Of a stretch of DNA of 63,012 bases, positions 26,883 to 36,014 are shown in pieces (the first letter of the stretch is position 1; every line of letters starts with the position of its first letter). Source of the stretch: Propionibacterium sp. (GTDB lineage Bacteria > Actinomycetota > Actinomycetes > Propionibacteriales > Propionibacteriaceae); contig JAAYVB010000038.1 of assembly GCA_012517405.1 (NCBI GenBank), positions 1-63,012 on the forward strand, read 5' to 3'. Position numbers and translations under genes: made by a program. The notes under the pieces are model-generated. The model made no database searches and was not told the origin of the DNA. It was given only the letters and a program-made list of their open reading frames with translations.

Positions 26883-28013
26883 CTAGCAGCCGCCAGTAAT
26901 AGCGTCGCCGAGGTCAACCTCAGTGAGTTCGGCGGGCTCGTCCGGCACAACGACAGCAGCACCGAGGGTCGCCGCAAGAATCTCCACCTGGAAGCTCACA
27001 CCGTCAGATTGGATACACCCGCGAGATCCGTCCATATCAAAGACTGCGCCGATGGGCACTCGAAGCGCCGGTACCGGGCTCTCCAATCGCAACGAACCCA
27101 CGGTTTCTTGATCTGGAGCGGCCAAGTAGTCGCGATATTGAGGACTTGTTTCGATTGCCCGCAGAAACTCAGGAGCCGAAACTGTTACTGGCAGCTCACC
27201 GAATTCCCCAATGGACGCGCTGGCTCCCATCAGGGTCAGAACGCGTGCTCCTGGCCGCATCGCCGGGCCTTGCACGTCGTGGATGGTCACAGAGATCAGT
27301 TTCCCCGGGATCGTGCCGATGACACCGTCTGAGGGCACCGACGCGCCCACCGCGGGACGCCAGACATTCAGCGACACAGGATCGGAGGGCAGCCACACTG
27401 TCTGTGCCAACGACACTTCGTCCGCTGGTTCAGTTACCCCCGCATGAGATTGAAGCCTTCGCCATCCCGCGGAGCTTCCCGAATCGAAAACGTCACCACT
27501 AGATTCCGACAAGAACCCCAGCCGGACGAGCTCATTGTTGAGTGCGGACACATCTGGCCCGCTGGTCCCGAAACCGATGTCTCGGTAGAGCGGGGTTTGG
27601 GTTGCCAATCCGAGGATAGGCTGTCCATTGACCTGCATCAGCAGTTGACCTGAGTCGATCGTTGTGCCTTCGCTAGCTAGAAATGTCACCACTCCCGGCA
27701 TGCTTGTTCGAATGTCCACCCGGGGGCCGGTGAGAAAGCTCACGTCTGCCACGCGGGCATCATCGAACTGCTGGGATTCGACCGGGGCGAAGGTGTGCGG
27801 TGACGCTGCTTCCAGCCCACGCGGCGGCGAACCTGAAACCCTCAGGCCGACAAGCACTCCGACAGACACGGCGACGATGATCGCCACAACCCAGGCGGTC
27901 AGCGATTTGGTGCGGGCTCCGGCGTGCTGCGGACCTGGTTCAGCCTTTGTGGGCACCCGCGCTCCTTCCGCCTTAGTGTGGGCAGGTCTAGCCGATTGAG
28001 ATCCCGACCGCAT
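26883..28013 (-). CDS. HlyD-like membrane-fusion/adaptor protein with peptidoglycan-binding domain
   Basis: 376 aa. A charged cytoplasmic N-terminus is followed by one membrane helix (about 39-60, WVVAIIVAVSVGVLVGL) and an extracellular part. The latter begins with an HlyD-like barrel-sandwich segment (IRTSMPGVVTFLASEGTTI near 100). An embedded peptidoglycan-binding_1 helix bundle (GFGTSGPDVSALNNELVRLGFL near 145) and a further beta-rich region follow. Adaptors of this type accompany MacB-like exporters in Gram-positive bacteria, linking the permease to the cell wall. Its start overlaps the lipoprotein gene by 26 bp. It ends with a lone Cys (ITGGC). Confidence 0.78.
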   Translation of the reverse strand: MRSGSQSARPAHTKAEGARVPTKAEPGPQHAGARTKSLTAWVVAIIVAVSVGVLVGLRVSGSPPRGLEAASPHTFAPVESQQFDDARVADVSFLTGPRVDIRTSMPGVVTFLASEGTTIDSGQLLMQVNGQPILGLATQTPLYRDIGFGTSGPDVSALNNELVRLGFLSESSGDVFDSGSSAGWRRLQSHAGVTEPADEVSLAQTVWLPSDPVSLNVWRPAVGASVPSDGVIGTIPGKLISVTIHDVQGPAMRPGARVLTLMGASASIGEFGELPVTVSAPEFLRAIETSPQYRDYLAAPDQETVGSLRLESPVPALRVPIGAVFDMDGSRGCIQSDGVSFQVEILAATLGAAVVVPDEPAELTEVDLGDAITGGC

Positions 28014-28653
28014 ACAAACAGCTTTGTGCCACCGGATCGCTCACTTCGAATGGAAAGGTCATTGCACGACGGTCAGACTCGAAGTCACTCGCGTGATACT
28101 CGGGACCGACAAGACCGCCTCTGAGTAGGCACCGCACAGCGACCTCGTTCTCATCCGCCAACAAGTCGGGATTGTTCACCTGAATGTTGTAGAGCGTCTC
28201 GACAAGGCGATAGGTACTCGAGCATTCCACGCTGACCTGGGCGAACCTTTCGCGCGTGACCGTGGCGTCGTTGACAGTTCCCAGTCGGTAGATTCCGTCA
28301 ATTCCCTTCGTGAATGGCAGCCCGGTCACGCCACCGGCCTCAAGACAATCGACATATTCAGCGAAGACGAGCTCGTAGTCCGCCGTAGAAATCGATCCAG
28401 AGGCGGCTGCTCTTTCGATGACAGGGATGGCATCCTCGGGAATATCCGGCCTGGCAAGGGTCCGTTCAAACAACTCATTCAGGTTTTCCGCCAGTCGTCC
28501 GCCGCTGGCAGTAGCGTCTGGGCTCGAATCAGCTGAGCACCCAAACAGCGCCGCAGCCAAGAGCAGGCAGGCACCGGCACGACGCCAGCCGCGACGTACC
28601 GGCGACCGCTGCCCGAGGCTGCGCCGCCCGCGCGGAGTCAGCAGTGTTGCCAT
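27988..28653 (-). CDS. secreted lipoprotein, unknown family
   Basis: 221 aa. A twin-Arg-rich N-terminus and hydrophobic stretch end in a lipobox-like LFGC near residue 39, so it is probably lipid-anchored outside the membrane. The mature part is acidic with four cysteines (YVDCLEAGG, VECSSTYR, VRCLLRGG, QSCLYAVG) that could form two disulfides. No family is recognised. Its start overlaps the end of the small peptide gene by 16 bp. This coupling suggests a role tied to the peptide, perhaps immunity, chaperoning or docking to the exporter (inference). Confidence 0.65.
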   Translation of the reverse strand: MATLLTPRGRRSLGQRSPVRRGWRRAGACLLLAAALFGCSADSSPDATASGGRLAENLNELFERTLARPDIPEDAIPVIERAAASGSISTADYELVFAEYVDCLEAGGVTGLPFTKGIDGIYRLGTVNDATVTRERFAQVSVECSSTYRLVETLYNIQVNNPDLLADENEVAVRCLLRGGLVGPEYHASDFESDRRAMTFPFEVSDPVAQSCLYAVGISIG

Positions 28654-28961
28654 CCGTATCCCCCGCCAGAGCCTGATACGCCCACGAAGGCGTTACTTGT
28701 CTGACCGGTGCCATACCAGGGATCTCGGCACGCACCCGTGTTCCAAGCACCCGCTCGCTGGGCCCAGGCTTGGAACCTCAGGTCGCTACTTGACGACGCA
28801 GTTGCCTGAGAGTAAACCCCCCATGCCTTAATCTCCCCGTATACGCTTACTGCGGCGGCAGCTGGCGGAGCAGTCCCAAGCATCAGACCCAAGCCAACTG
28901 CGACCATCCCAGTGCTCTGCACAGTATTTTTTTCATTGTTGCTCCTGGTTGAATTCGACAT
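28638..28961 (-). CDS. small secreted Cys/Trp/Gly-rich peptide precursor
   Basis: In frame, 107 codons from the ATG at 28961. A signal peptide with hydrophobic core (MVAVGLGLMLG) and an AxA-type site (PAAAA) would release about 69 residues with five Trp, many Gly/Ser and two Cys (GACRDPW and the C-terminal WQHC). The ATG at 28961 has no ribosome binding site and lies about 11 nt from the predicted transcription start. A strong AGGAG site instead serves the ATG at 28936, which runs through an A7 tract into the wrong frame and stops after 17 codons. One more A would give MKKNTVQSTG joined to the signal core. The size and export genes suggest a bacteriocin or signalling peptide. Confidence 0.6.
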   Translation of the reverse strand: MSNSTRSNNEKNTVQSTGMVAVGLGLMLGTAPPAAAAVSVYGEIKAWGVYSQATASSSSDLRFQAWAQRAGAWNTGACRDPWYGTGQTSNAFVGVSGSGGGYGWQHC

Positions 28962-28979
28962 CGAATGGGTGTATTAGCC

Positions 28980-29008
28980 ACACTATGACCGGTATCACAG
29001 GTTGTCAA
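28980..29008 (-). promoter_or_regulatory. promoter of the peptide/ABC operon
   Basis: On the minus strand TTGACA (29003-29008) is separated by exactly 17 bp from TAGTGT (28980-28985), a near-consensus sigma-70-type promoter. The expected start point, about 28973, lies shortly upstream of both candidate ATGs at 28961 and 28936. It sits in the 94-bp gap after folC and gives the five-gene operon its own promoter. Confidence 0.7.
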
Positions 29009-29055
29009 CAGACATATGCGTATCGGATCAGCGCATAGGAGCCAGGACAGCTGAC

Positions 29056-30417
29056 CTACAACCCCAGTTCGGCATCCAGCCGCCGCAAGACCTCACCCAC
29101 CTCGCCAGCGAGGTAAACCGATCCGATCACCAGGACCGCAGCGTCGTCGCCGCCCTGCTCGGCCAGACCACGGGCCAGATCGATCGCCCGTGCGGGATCC
29201 GCGGCGGTACGCACCCGGCTGGGGCCGAACGCTTCCTCCGCCACCGCAGCGAGATCGTCGACCGTCAGGGCCCGAGGATTGCCGGTCATCGTCGTCACCA
29301 CGATCGTGTCCAGTTCGTCGGCCAGCAGCTCCATCACCTGAGCGGTATCCTTGTCGCGCATCATCGCCACAACGCCGATCAACGGCTGGGCGGTGAAGGC
29401 CTCTCGCAGACCCGCCAGGGTCGCGGTGATCGCTTGCGGGTTGTGTGCGGTGTCAAGGATCAGCAGCGGATCGGAGCTGATCGCCTCCAGCCGTGCAGGC
29501 GCCGCGACCGATCCCAGACCCTCGGAGATGACCTCGCCGCTGAGCCCCGCGCCCCGAAGCGCCTCCACGGCCGCCACTGCCAGGGCGGCATTGTGTGCCA
29601 TGTGGGCTCCGTACAGCGGCAGGAAGATGTCACCCATCGGGCCGTCGGCGGCATCGATGCGCAGCAACTGTCCGCCGACGGCGGGCTGCCGATCGAGCAA
29701 CCCGAAATCGACGCCCTCGCGCACCATCGGGGCACCGACCTCGACACACCGCGCCATCAGCACCTGGGCGGCTTCGGGAGTCTGCCCGGCCAGCACGGCC
29801 ACCGAGCCGGGCTTGATGATGCCGGACTTTTCGCCCGCAATCTCAGCGATCGTCCGGCCGAGCAGATGGGTGTGGTCGAGCGAGATCGGCGCCACGACCG
29901 CGACCTGGGCGTCGGCGACGCTCGTCGCGTCCCAGCGTCCACCCATGCCGACCTCCATGATCGCCACGTCGACTGGGGCATCCGCGAACGCCGCATAGGC
30001 CATGGCAGTGATGACCTCGAAGAAGGTCATCGGGACCCCGCCGAGCAACCGGTCGTCCACCATCTGCACCAGGGGTGCGATCTGCCACCAGATCTCGTCG
30101 AAGCGTTCCGCGCTGATGGGCTCGCCGTCGACGCAGATGCGTTCGGTGACGTCGATCAGATGCGGGCTGGAGAACCGTCCCGTGCGCAGCCCCATCGCCC
30201 GCAGCAGCGCATCGATCATGATCGCGGTGCTGCCCTTGCCGTTGGTGCCGGTGATCTGGATGACCGGGCAGGCCCGCTGCGGTTCGCCTAGCAGGTCGCA
30301 CAGGGCGGCGATGCGCTCCAGTGAAGGCTGCGGATGGCTCTCGGGCCAGCGGCTGATCAGCCAGGAGACCAGCTCGTCGTGACTCGCATGGACGGACGGC
30401 TGCACGAGGGAACTCAT
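29056..30417 (-). CDS. folC: bifunctional folylpolyglutamate synthase/dihydrofolate synthase FolC
   Basis: 453 aa from the ATG at 30417 (MSSLVQPSVH); a start 14 codons earlier lacks conservation. The Mur-ligase-type P-loop ITGTNGKGS is near 55, followed by GRFSSPHLIDVTERI, the metal-site segment MTFFEVITAMAY, and LDTAHNPQA in the C-terminal domain. FolC adds glutamates to folate and makes dihydrofolate from dihydropteroate. In relatives it lies downstream of valS on the same strand; here valS is on the opposite strand with a DsbA-like gene between. Confidence 0.95.
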   Translation of the reverse strand: MSSLVQPSVHASHDELVSWLISRWPESHPQPSLERIAALCDLLGEPQRACPVIQITGTNGKGSTAIMIDALLRAMGLRTGRFSSPHLIDVTERICVDGEPISAERFDEIWWQIAPLVQMVDDRLLGGVPMTFFEVITAMAYAAFADAPVDVAIMEVGMGGRWDATSVADAQVAVVAPISLDHTHLLGRTIAEIAGEKSGIIKPGSVAVLAGQTPEAAQVLMARCVEVGAPMVREGVDFGLLDRQPAVGGQLLRIDAADGPMGDIFLPLYGAHMAHNAALAVAAVEALRGAGLSGEVISEGLGSVAAPARLEAISSDPLLILDTAHNPQAITATLAGLREAFTAQPLIGVVAMMRDKDTAQVMELLADELDTIVVTTMTGNPRALTVDDLAAVAEEAFGPSRVRTAADPARAIDLARGLAEQGGDDAAVLVIGSVYLAGEVGEVLRRLDAELGL

Positions 30418-30560
30418 AACGCGCAAGTTTAGGCTGTGGGTCCACAAGAGCGTTGACACGCGCGAGCGACCTGCGCCACAAACCGGATTCAGGTCTGAGT
30501 TGCACAGATATCATGGGCGCGTGGATGCTTCGTCCCGGCCACCGAGTGGAAAGCGACCAG

Positions 30561-31427
30561 ATGAGCAAGAGCAAGCAGAACCAGCCGCGCGCGGGCAAGG
30601 ACAACGCTGCCGGTAAGGCGGCGTCCGCGAAGGCTGACACCCCCAGAGCGGCCAGTGCTTCGCGCCGCGAGCAGCTGCGTGTTCAGCAGGAGGCCGAGTC
30701 ACGGCGCAGGCGCACCATCGGCATCATTACCGCCGCCGCAGTCGTGCTGGCCGTGGTGATCATCGTCGTCGTGGTCGTGGTGATCGTTCAGAACCGTGGC
30801 TCCAGCGGTGGCCAGTCAACCCCCGGGTCGACCGCGGACCAGATCGTTCCGCCGAGCGCCAATGCCGACAACACCGGGCTGGTGTACAACCGGGCTGATC
30901 CAGCCGCTGGCGCGCCGGAGGTCGTCGTCTACATGGACTATCAGTGCCCTGGCTGCGGCCAAGCCTCCAAGTTGGTCGAGCCGGGCCTGGAAGAGCTGGC
31001 CGACAACGGCGAGATCTTGCTGACCTACCAGATCCTGCACGGACTTGATCGCAACTTCCCAGGCGATCATTCCTTCCGCGCCGCCACTGCAGCCACCTGC
31101 GCCGACGTGCAGGGGGTCTTCCCCAAGTACTCGAAGCTCGTCTTCGCCGGTCAGCCGGCCACCGAGGGCGACGGCTGGACCGACCAGCAACTCGGCACGG
31201 ACTACCCGAAGCTGGCCGGCCTCGACGGTGATGCACTGAGCGCCTTCCAGACCTGCTTCACCGACCAGGCCACCGCCGATTTCGTCAACAGTATGCAGGA
31301 CGCGTTGCCGTCCTACGTGACGTCGACGCCGTTCTTCACCGTGAACGGTGACCAGTGGAGCCCGACGACCGCCGATCTCGCCAGCACGGACGCCATGCGC
31401 CAGGCCATCCAGCAGCTCGCCGGCTGA
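30561..31427 (+). CDS. DsbA/thioredoxin-fold membrane-anchored oxidoreductase
   Basis: 288 aa from the ATG at 30561. Residues 1-50 are charged and cytoplasmic. A long Val/Ile-rich membrane helix follows at about 52-75 and a Ser/Gly linker to about 110. Then comes a thioredoxin-like domain with the redox motif YQCPGCGQ (CPGC) near 135, the DsbA_4/BdbD type found in actinobacteria. The cis-Pro region is likely STPFFTV near 255. It acts outside the membrane in thiol-disulfide exchange. It is followed by an inverted-repeat terminator before valS. Confidence 0.88.
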   Translation: MSKSKQNQPRAGKDNAAGKAASAKADTPRAASASRREQLRVQQEAESRRRRTIGIITAAAVVLAVVIIVVVVVVIVQNRGSSGGQSTPGSTADQIVPPSANADNTGLVYNRADPAAGAPEVVVYMDYQCPGCGQASKLVEPGLEELADNGEILLTYQILHGLDRNFPGDHSFRAATAATCADVQGVFPKYSKLVFAGQPATEGDGWTDQQLGTDYPKLAGLDGDALSAFQTCFTDQATADFVNSMQDALPSYVTSTPFFTVNGDQWSPTTADLASTDAMRQAIQQLAG

Positions 31428-31441
31428 GCCTTCGACGCCCT

Positions 31442-31483
31442 CGAGTCCGGCTGACCAAAGATGCTGGAGGTCGGCCGGACTCG
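31442..31483 (+). terminator. inverted-repeat terminator after the DsbA-like gene
   Basis: CGAGTCCGGC (31442-31451) pairs with GCCGGACTCG (31474-31483), and an inner GACC/GGTC pair extends the stem. It lies 15 bp after the DsbA-like stop and only a few bases before the valS start region. There is no T tract, so it could alternatively act in valS regulation. No T-box features were recognised. Confidence 0.5.
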
Positions 31484-31497
31484 TTAAGATGCACACC

Positions 31498-34071
31498 ATG
31501 AGTTTTGAATCCAGCATGTCCTCCTCAGCCGCCGACACCACCGGCTGGCAGGTACCGGAGCGTCCAGTGCTGGAGGGCCTCGAGGACCGGTGGGCCGCCC
31601 GCTGGCGCGATGAGGGCACCTACGCCTTCAGCCGGCCGGAATCCCGCGAGCAGGTCTATTCGATCGACACTCCCCCGCCCACGGTCTCCGGTTCGCTGCA
31701 CGTCGGCCACATTTTCAGCTACACCCACACCGATCTGATCGCTCGCTACCAACGGATGCGCGGCAAAAACGTCTTCTACCCGATGGGCTGGGACGACAAC
31801 GGGCTGCCCACCGAACGGCGCGTCCAGAACTTCTACGGCGTGCGCTGCGAGCCGGCGCTGCCCTACGATCCTGACTTCACCCCGCCCGCCAAGGCCGACC
31901 AGAAGCACCCCGTCGCGATCAGCCGCCGCAACTTCGTGGAGCTGTGTCTCGAGTTGACGGCCGTCGACGAGAAGGTCTTCGAGGATCTGTGGCGCCATAT
32001 CGGCTTGTCGGTCGACTGGGACACGCTGTACAGCACGATCTCGGACGAGGCACAGTCGGTCGCCCAGCGGGCATTCCTGCACAACTACGCGCGCGGCGAG
32101 GCCTACCTCTCGCACGCTCCGACGCTGTGGGATGTCACCTTCCAGACCGCGGTCGCCCAGGCCGAGCTCGAGGCGCGGGAATACGACGGCTTCTACCACG
32201 CGCTGAACTTCCATCGTCCCGACGGCGGCGAGGTGCTGATCGAGACCACTCGTCCCGAATTGCTGGCCGCCTGTTGCGCGCTGATCGCCCACCCCGACGA
32301 CCAGCGCTACCAGGCGCTGTTCGGGACGACTGTCACCACCCCGGTCTTCGGTGTCGAGGTGCCCGTGCTGGCCCATCCGGACGCCGAGCCCGACAAGGGC
32401 TCGGGTATCGCGATGTGCTGTACCTTCGGCGACCTGACCGACGTCACCTGGTGGCGCGAGTTGCAGCTGCCGACCCGCACGATCATCGGACGCGACGGGC
32501 GCATCGTGCGCGAGACCCCGGATTGGATCGTCAACAAGGCGGCCTACGAGCAGATCGCCGGCAAGACCGCCTTCTCGGCTCGTGAGGCGACCGTGGCGAT
32601 GCTGCGCGAGAACGGCGAATTGGTGGGCGAACCCAAGCCGACCAAGCGCATGACGAACTTCTACGAGAAGGGCGAGAAGCCGCTCGAGATCGTCTCGACG
32701 CGCCAGTGGTACATCACCAATGGTGGGCGCGACCCCAAGTTGCGTGCCGAACTGCTGGCCCGCGGCGACGAGCTGCAGTGGACGCCGGAGTACATGCGGC
32801 ATCGCTACGCCAACTGGGTGAGCGGGCTGAACGGTGACTGGCTGATCAGCCGGCAGCGTTTCTTCGGGGTGCCGTTCCCCATCTGGTACGCGCTCAACGC
32901 CGACGGCGAGCCCGACTACGCCCATCCGATCACCGCCGACGAGGCTGCACTACCGGTGGATCCCGCCTCACTACCGGCGCCTGGCTACGACGAATCGCAG
33001 CGGGGCAGGCCGGGCGGCTTCATCGCCGACCCCGATGTCATGGACACCTGGGCAACCAGCTCGCTGACCCCGCAGATCGTCTGTGGTTGGCAGCGTGACC
33101 CCGATCTGTGGAAGCTGACCTTCCCGATGGACCTGGCCCCACAGGCCCACGACATCATCCGCACCTGGCTGTTCAGCCGGGTGGTGCGCAGCCATCTGGA
33201 AGAGCACAAGCTGCCGTGGCGCCGGACCACTATCTCGGGCTTCGTCGTCGACCCTGATCGCAAGAAGATGAGCAAGTCGAAGGGCAATGTCGTCGTCCCG
33301 ACGCAGATCCTCGACAAGTTCGGCGCCGACGCGGTGCGCTGGCGTGCGGCGATGGCTCGTCCCGGGATGGATTCGCCGTTCGACGAGACCCAGATGAAGG
33401 TCGGACGCCGGCTCGCGATGAAGATCCTCAATGCGTCGAAGTTCGTGCTCGACAAGCATGCGCCCGCCGATCCGGCAGCGATTACCGAGGCCGATGACCT
33501 GGCCATGCTCGCCGGATTGGCCGAGGTGGTCAGGCAGGCGACCGAGGCGTTCGAGGACTACCAGTACACCGACGCGCTGGAGGCTGCCGAGAAGTTCTTC
33601 TGGACCTTCTGCGACGACTACCTCGAGCTGGTCAAGGAGCGCTCGTATTCCGACGATGCCGCGGCAGCTTCGGCGGCGGCAGCTCTGCAGCTGGGATTGA
33701 ACGTGCAGTTGCGGCTCTTCGCGCCGTTCATGCCATTCGTCACCGAGGAGGTCTGGAGCTGGTGGCAGCCGGGCTCGGTGCACCGCGCACCGTGGCCCAC
33801 CCTCGACGAGCTGCCTGCTGGTGGCGACCCCACGCTGCTCGACGATGTGGCCGAAGTGCTGATCGCGATCCGCGGCGCCAAGTCACGGGCCCAGGTGAAG
33901 ATGCGCACCGAGGTCGATCGAGCGGTGATCAGCGGTCCGGCCGAGTCACTGGCCCGCCTGGAGACCATCGCCCGCGACCTGCGCGCGGTCGGCCGGATCA
34001 CCGGTGACCTGGAGTTCGCCGCTGGCGCGGACCAGATCAGCGTCGAGGTTGTGCTGGCCCCGCAGGCCTGA
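31498..34071 (+). CDS. valS: valine--tRNA ligase
   Basis: 857 aa. Class I synthetase: the HIGH-type motif is HVGH in [17 protein letters not shown] near 70, and KMSKS is [11 protein letters not shown] near 600. The editing domain lies between ([15 protein letters not shown]) and the anticodon-binding domain at the end. It lacks the long C-terminal coiled coil of E. coli ValS. Starts at 31489 and 31498 are possible and neither has a ribosome binding site. A TAAGAT -10-like hexamer at 31485-31490 would place the transcript start at or next to the ATG at 31498, favouring leaderless translation from there. Confidence 0.95.
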   Translation: MSFESSMSSSAADTTGWQVPERPVLEGLEDRWAARWRDEGTYAFSRPESREQVYSIDTPPPTVSGSLHVGHIFSYTHTDLIARYQRMRGKNVFYPMGWDDNGLPTERRVQNFYGVRCEPALPYDPDFTPPAKADQKHPVAISRRNFVELCLELTAVDEKVFEDLWRHIGLSVDWDTLYSTISDEAQSVAQRAFLHNYARGEAYLSHAPTLWDVTFQTAVAQAELEAREYDGFYHALNFHRPDGGEVLIETTRPELLAACCALIAHPDDQRYQALFGTTVTTPVFGVEVPVLAHPDAEPDKGSGIAMCCTFGDLTDVTWWRELQLPTRTIIGRDGRIVRETPDWIVNKAAYEQIAGKTAFSAREATVAMLRENGELVGEPKPTKRMTNFYEKGEKPLEIVSTRQWYITNGGRDPKLRAELLARGDELQWTPEYMRHRYANWVSGLNGDWLISRQRFFGVPFPIWYALNADGEPDYAHPITADEAALPVDPASLPAPGYDESQRGRPGGFIADPDVMDTWATSSLTPQIVCGWQRDPDLWKLTFPMDLAPQAHDIIRTWLFSRVVRSHLEEHKLPWRRTTISGFVVDPDRKKMSKSKGNVVVPTQILDKFGADAVRWRAAMARPGMDSPFDETQMKVGRRLAMKILNASKFVLDKHAPADPAAITEADDLAMLAGLAEVVRQATEAFEDYQYTDALEAAEKFFWTFCDDYLELVKERSYSDDAAAASAAAALQLGLNVQLRLFAPFMPFVTEEVWSWWQPGSVHRAPWPTLDELPAGGDPTLLDDVAEVLIAIRGAKSRAQVKMRTEVDRAVISGPAESLARLETIARDLRAVGRITGDLEFAAGADQISVEVVLAPQA

Positions 34072-34102
34072 GGCCCGACTGAGGCCCGACAGGCTGGATC
34101 GA

Positions 34103-34156
34103 CGATTATTGGGTACCGCTATAGCTCGTCTGAGCTACAGCGGTACCCAATAATCG
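34103..34156. terminator. long near-perfect hairpin between valS and lipA
   Basis: A 25-nt left arm (34103-34127, beginning CGATTATTGGGTACCGC) pairs with the right arm at 34132-34156 with a single mismatch and a loop of 4 nt. It sits between convergent valS and lipA and would act as a bidirectional terminator. A stem this long is unusual and could also be a mobile palindromic repeat. Its A+T-rich ends give a U-rich 3' side in both directions. Confidence 0.65.
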
Positions 34157-34208
34157 TGAAACCCCGGTTCTGGCCCGGTCAGTAGGCCTGGCAGCGGCCT
34201 CAGTGGTG

Positions 34209-35204
34209 CTAGCGGGTCAACAGCGCCGAGGCTTCCTGCAGCGCTGAGCCCTCGTCGGCGATATGGGCCAGATGCGCCGGGATCTCGCGTCCGGCTTTCT
34301 TCATGGCACGCGCCCACAGCCTGCCGGCCCGGTAGGACGAGCGCACCATGGGGCCGGCCATGACACCGAGGAAGCCGATCTCGTTGGCCTGCTGCGCGAG
34401 TTCGACGAACTGCTTGGGCTTGACCCAACGATCCACCGGACGGAAGCGCGGCGACGGACGCAGGTACTGCGTCAGAGTCAAGATGTCACAGCCGGCGTCG
34501 TAGAGGTCGCACATCGCCTCGTACACCTCGGCGTCGGTCTCCCCCATGCCCAGAATGAGGTTCGACTTGACGATCATGCCGCCCTGCTTGGCCTGGCTGA
34601 GCACGTTCAACGAGCCTTCATAGCTGAACGCCGGACGGATCTCGCCGATGATCCGGGCAACGGTTTCGAGGTTGTGCGCGAAGACCTCGGGCTTGGCGTC
34701 GATGACCTGCCCGATGGCGTCCGGATCGCCCTTGAAGTCCGGCACCAGGATCTCGACCCCGGTCGACGGGTTGATCGTGTGGATCGCCCGCACGGTCTCG
34801 GCGTTCAGCCAGGCTCCCCCGTCGGCGAGGTCGTCGCGGGCCACCGAGGTGACCGTTGCATAGCGCAGCCCGAGTTCGCGGACCGATTCGGCGACCTTGC
34901 GCGGTTCCAGGATGTCCATCAGCGCCGGGCGTCCGGTGGCGATATCGCAGAAGTCGCAGCGCCGGGTGCAGGTATCCCCGCCGATCAGGAAGGTCGCCTC
35001 GCGGTCCTGCCAGCATTCGTAGACGTTCGGACAGCCGGCTTCCTCGCATACCGTGTGCAAGCCCTTACCGCGGGCCAGCTTCTTCATCTGCGTGAAGTTC
35101 TCGCCCATGTGCGCGGTGTTCTTCATCCACTCGGGCTTGTCCTCAATGGGCGTCGCCGCGTTGCGAACCTCCAGCCGCAGCATCCGGTGGGTATCGGTGG
35201 TCAC
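34209..35204 (-). CDS. lipA: lipoyl synthase LipA
   Basis: 331 aa radical SAM enzyme inserting sulfur into octanoyl groups. The auxiliary cluster motif [12 protein letters not shown] (CxxxxCxxxxxC) is near 54 and the SAM cluster CTRRCDFC (CxxxCxxC) near 82. The C-terminal VRSSYRAG supplies the conserved serine ligand region. It starts with GTG 15 bp downstream of lipB, forming a lipB-lipA operon. Confidence 0.97.
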   Translation of the reverse strand: MTTDTHRMLRLEVRNAATPIEDKPEWMKNTAHMGENFTQMKKLARGKGLHTVCEEAGCPNVYECWQDREATFLIGGDTCTRRCDFCDIATGRPALMDILEPRKVAESVRELGLRYATVTSVARDDLADGGAWLNAETVRAIHTINPSTGVEILVPDFKGDPDAIGQVIDAKPEVFAHNLETVARIIGEIRPAFSYEGSLNVLSQAKQGGMIVKSNLILGMGETDAEVYEAMCDLYDAGCDILTLTQYLRPSPRFRPVDRWVKPKQFVELAQQANEIGFLGVMAGPMVRSSYRAGRLWARAMKKAGREIPAHLAHIADEGSALQEASALLTR

Positions 35205-35219
35205 CTGTGGACTCTCCTA

Positions 35220-35942
35220 TCAGTTGGCTGCGTGGCTCAGGCCGTGCAGGCCGGACAGATCGAGTGGTGCGGCAGCGGTTGCCGGCTCGAAGCTGTCGAT
35301 GATTCCCGCATTCTCCAAGGATGCCAGTTCCAGCTCCATCCGCTCCACGACATCGGCCGGCTTGACCTCGCGGGACACCTCCTGGCTGATCGAGGTGACT
35401 CCGGCATCCGAGATGCCGCAGGGGATGATCTTGCCGAACGGGCGCAGATCGTTGGAGCAGTTCAACGCAAAGCCGTGCATGGTGACCTTGCGGGACACCT
35501 GCAGGCCGATGGCGGCAAGCTTGCGGTCGGGGCCGCGGCTGTCGGCTCGCACCCAGGCCCCCGAACGGCCCTCGACGGTGCCGGCCTGGACGCCGAAGTC
35601 CGCCACCACGGCGATGATGATCTGTTCGAGCAGGCGCACCATCTTCACCGGTTGGATCGGCACGGCGAGCCGGACGATCGGATAGCCGACGAGCATGCCC
35701 GGGCCGTGATAGGTGATCTTTCCGCCGCGTCCGATCGGGACGACGGGAGTGCCGTCATAGGGGTATTCGGAGGCCTCGGCACGCCGCCCTGCGGTGTAAA
35801 CGGGGTCGTGTTCGAGCAGTAGCACGGAGTTGCCTCGGGTGCCCGCCAGCACCTCATCGTGTACTTGTTGTTGCAGATCGAGGCAGGCCCGGTAGTCGAC
35901 GAAATCGGGGTTGAATCCAAGTCGTTCGAAGTGAAGGGCCAT
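35220..35942 (-). CDS. lipB: octanoyltransferase LipB
   Basis: 240 aa. LipB moves octanoate from acyl carrier protein to lipoyl domains. The conserved [12 protein letters not shown] is near 44, [17 protein letters not shown] near 73, the catalytic lysine in KLAAIG near 140, and the nucleophilic cysteine in KIIPCGI near 175. It is the first gene of the lipB-lipA operon. Confidence 0.96.
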   Translation of the reverse strand: MALHFERLGFNPDFVDYRACLDLQQQVHDEVLAGTRGNSVLLLEHDPVYTAGRRAEASEYPYDGTPVVPIGRGGKITYHGPGMLVGYPIVRLAVPIQPVKMVRLLEQIIIAVVADFGVQAGTVEGRSGAWVRADSRGPDRKLAAIGLQVSRKVTMHGFALNCSNDLRPFGKIIPCGISDAGVTSISQEVSREVKPADVVERMELELASLENAGIIDSFEPATAAAPLDLSGLHGLSHAAN

Positions 35943-36014
35943 GGTCCAACCCTAGTCACCGGAGACGAATCGGGTGACCTCTGTCCGCCTTGGGCGGACG
36001 CCGGATCGGCATGC

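Noticed and set aside
28638..28961. Lactococcin-972 family bacteriocin
   Set aside because: The size and secretion fit, but the two cysteines and sequence do not match, and the accompanying transporter is MacB-like instead of the family's usual large membrane protein.
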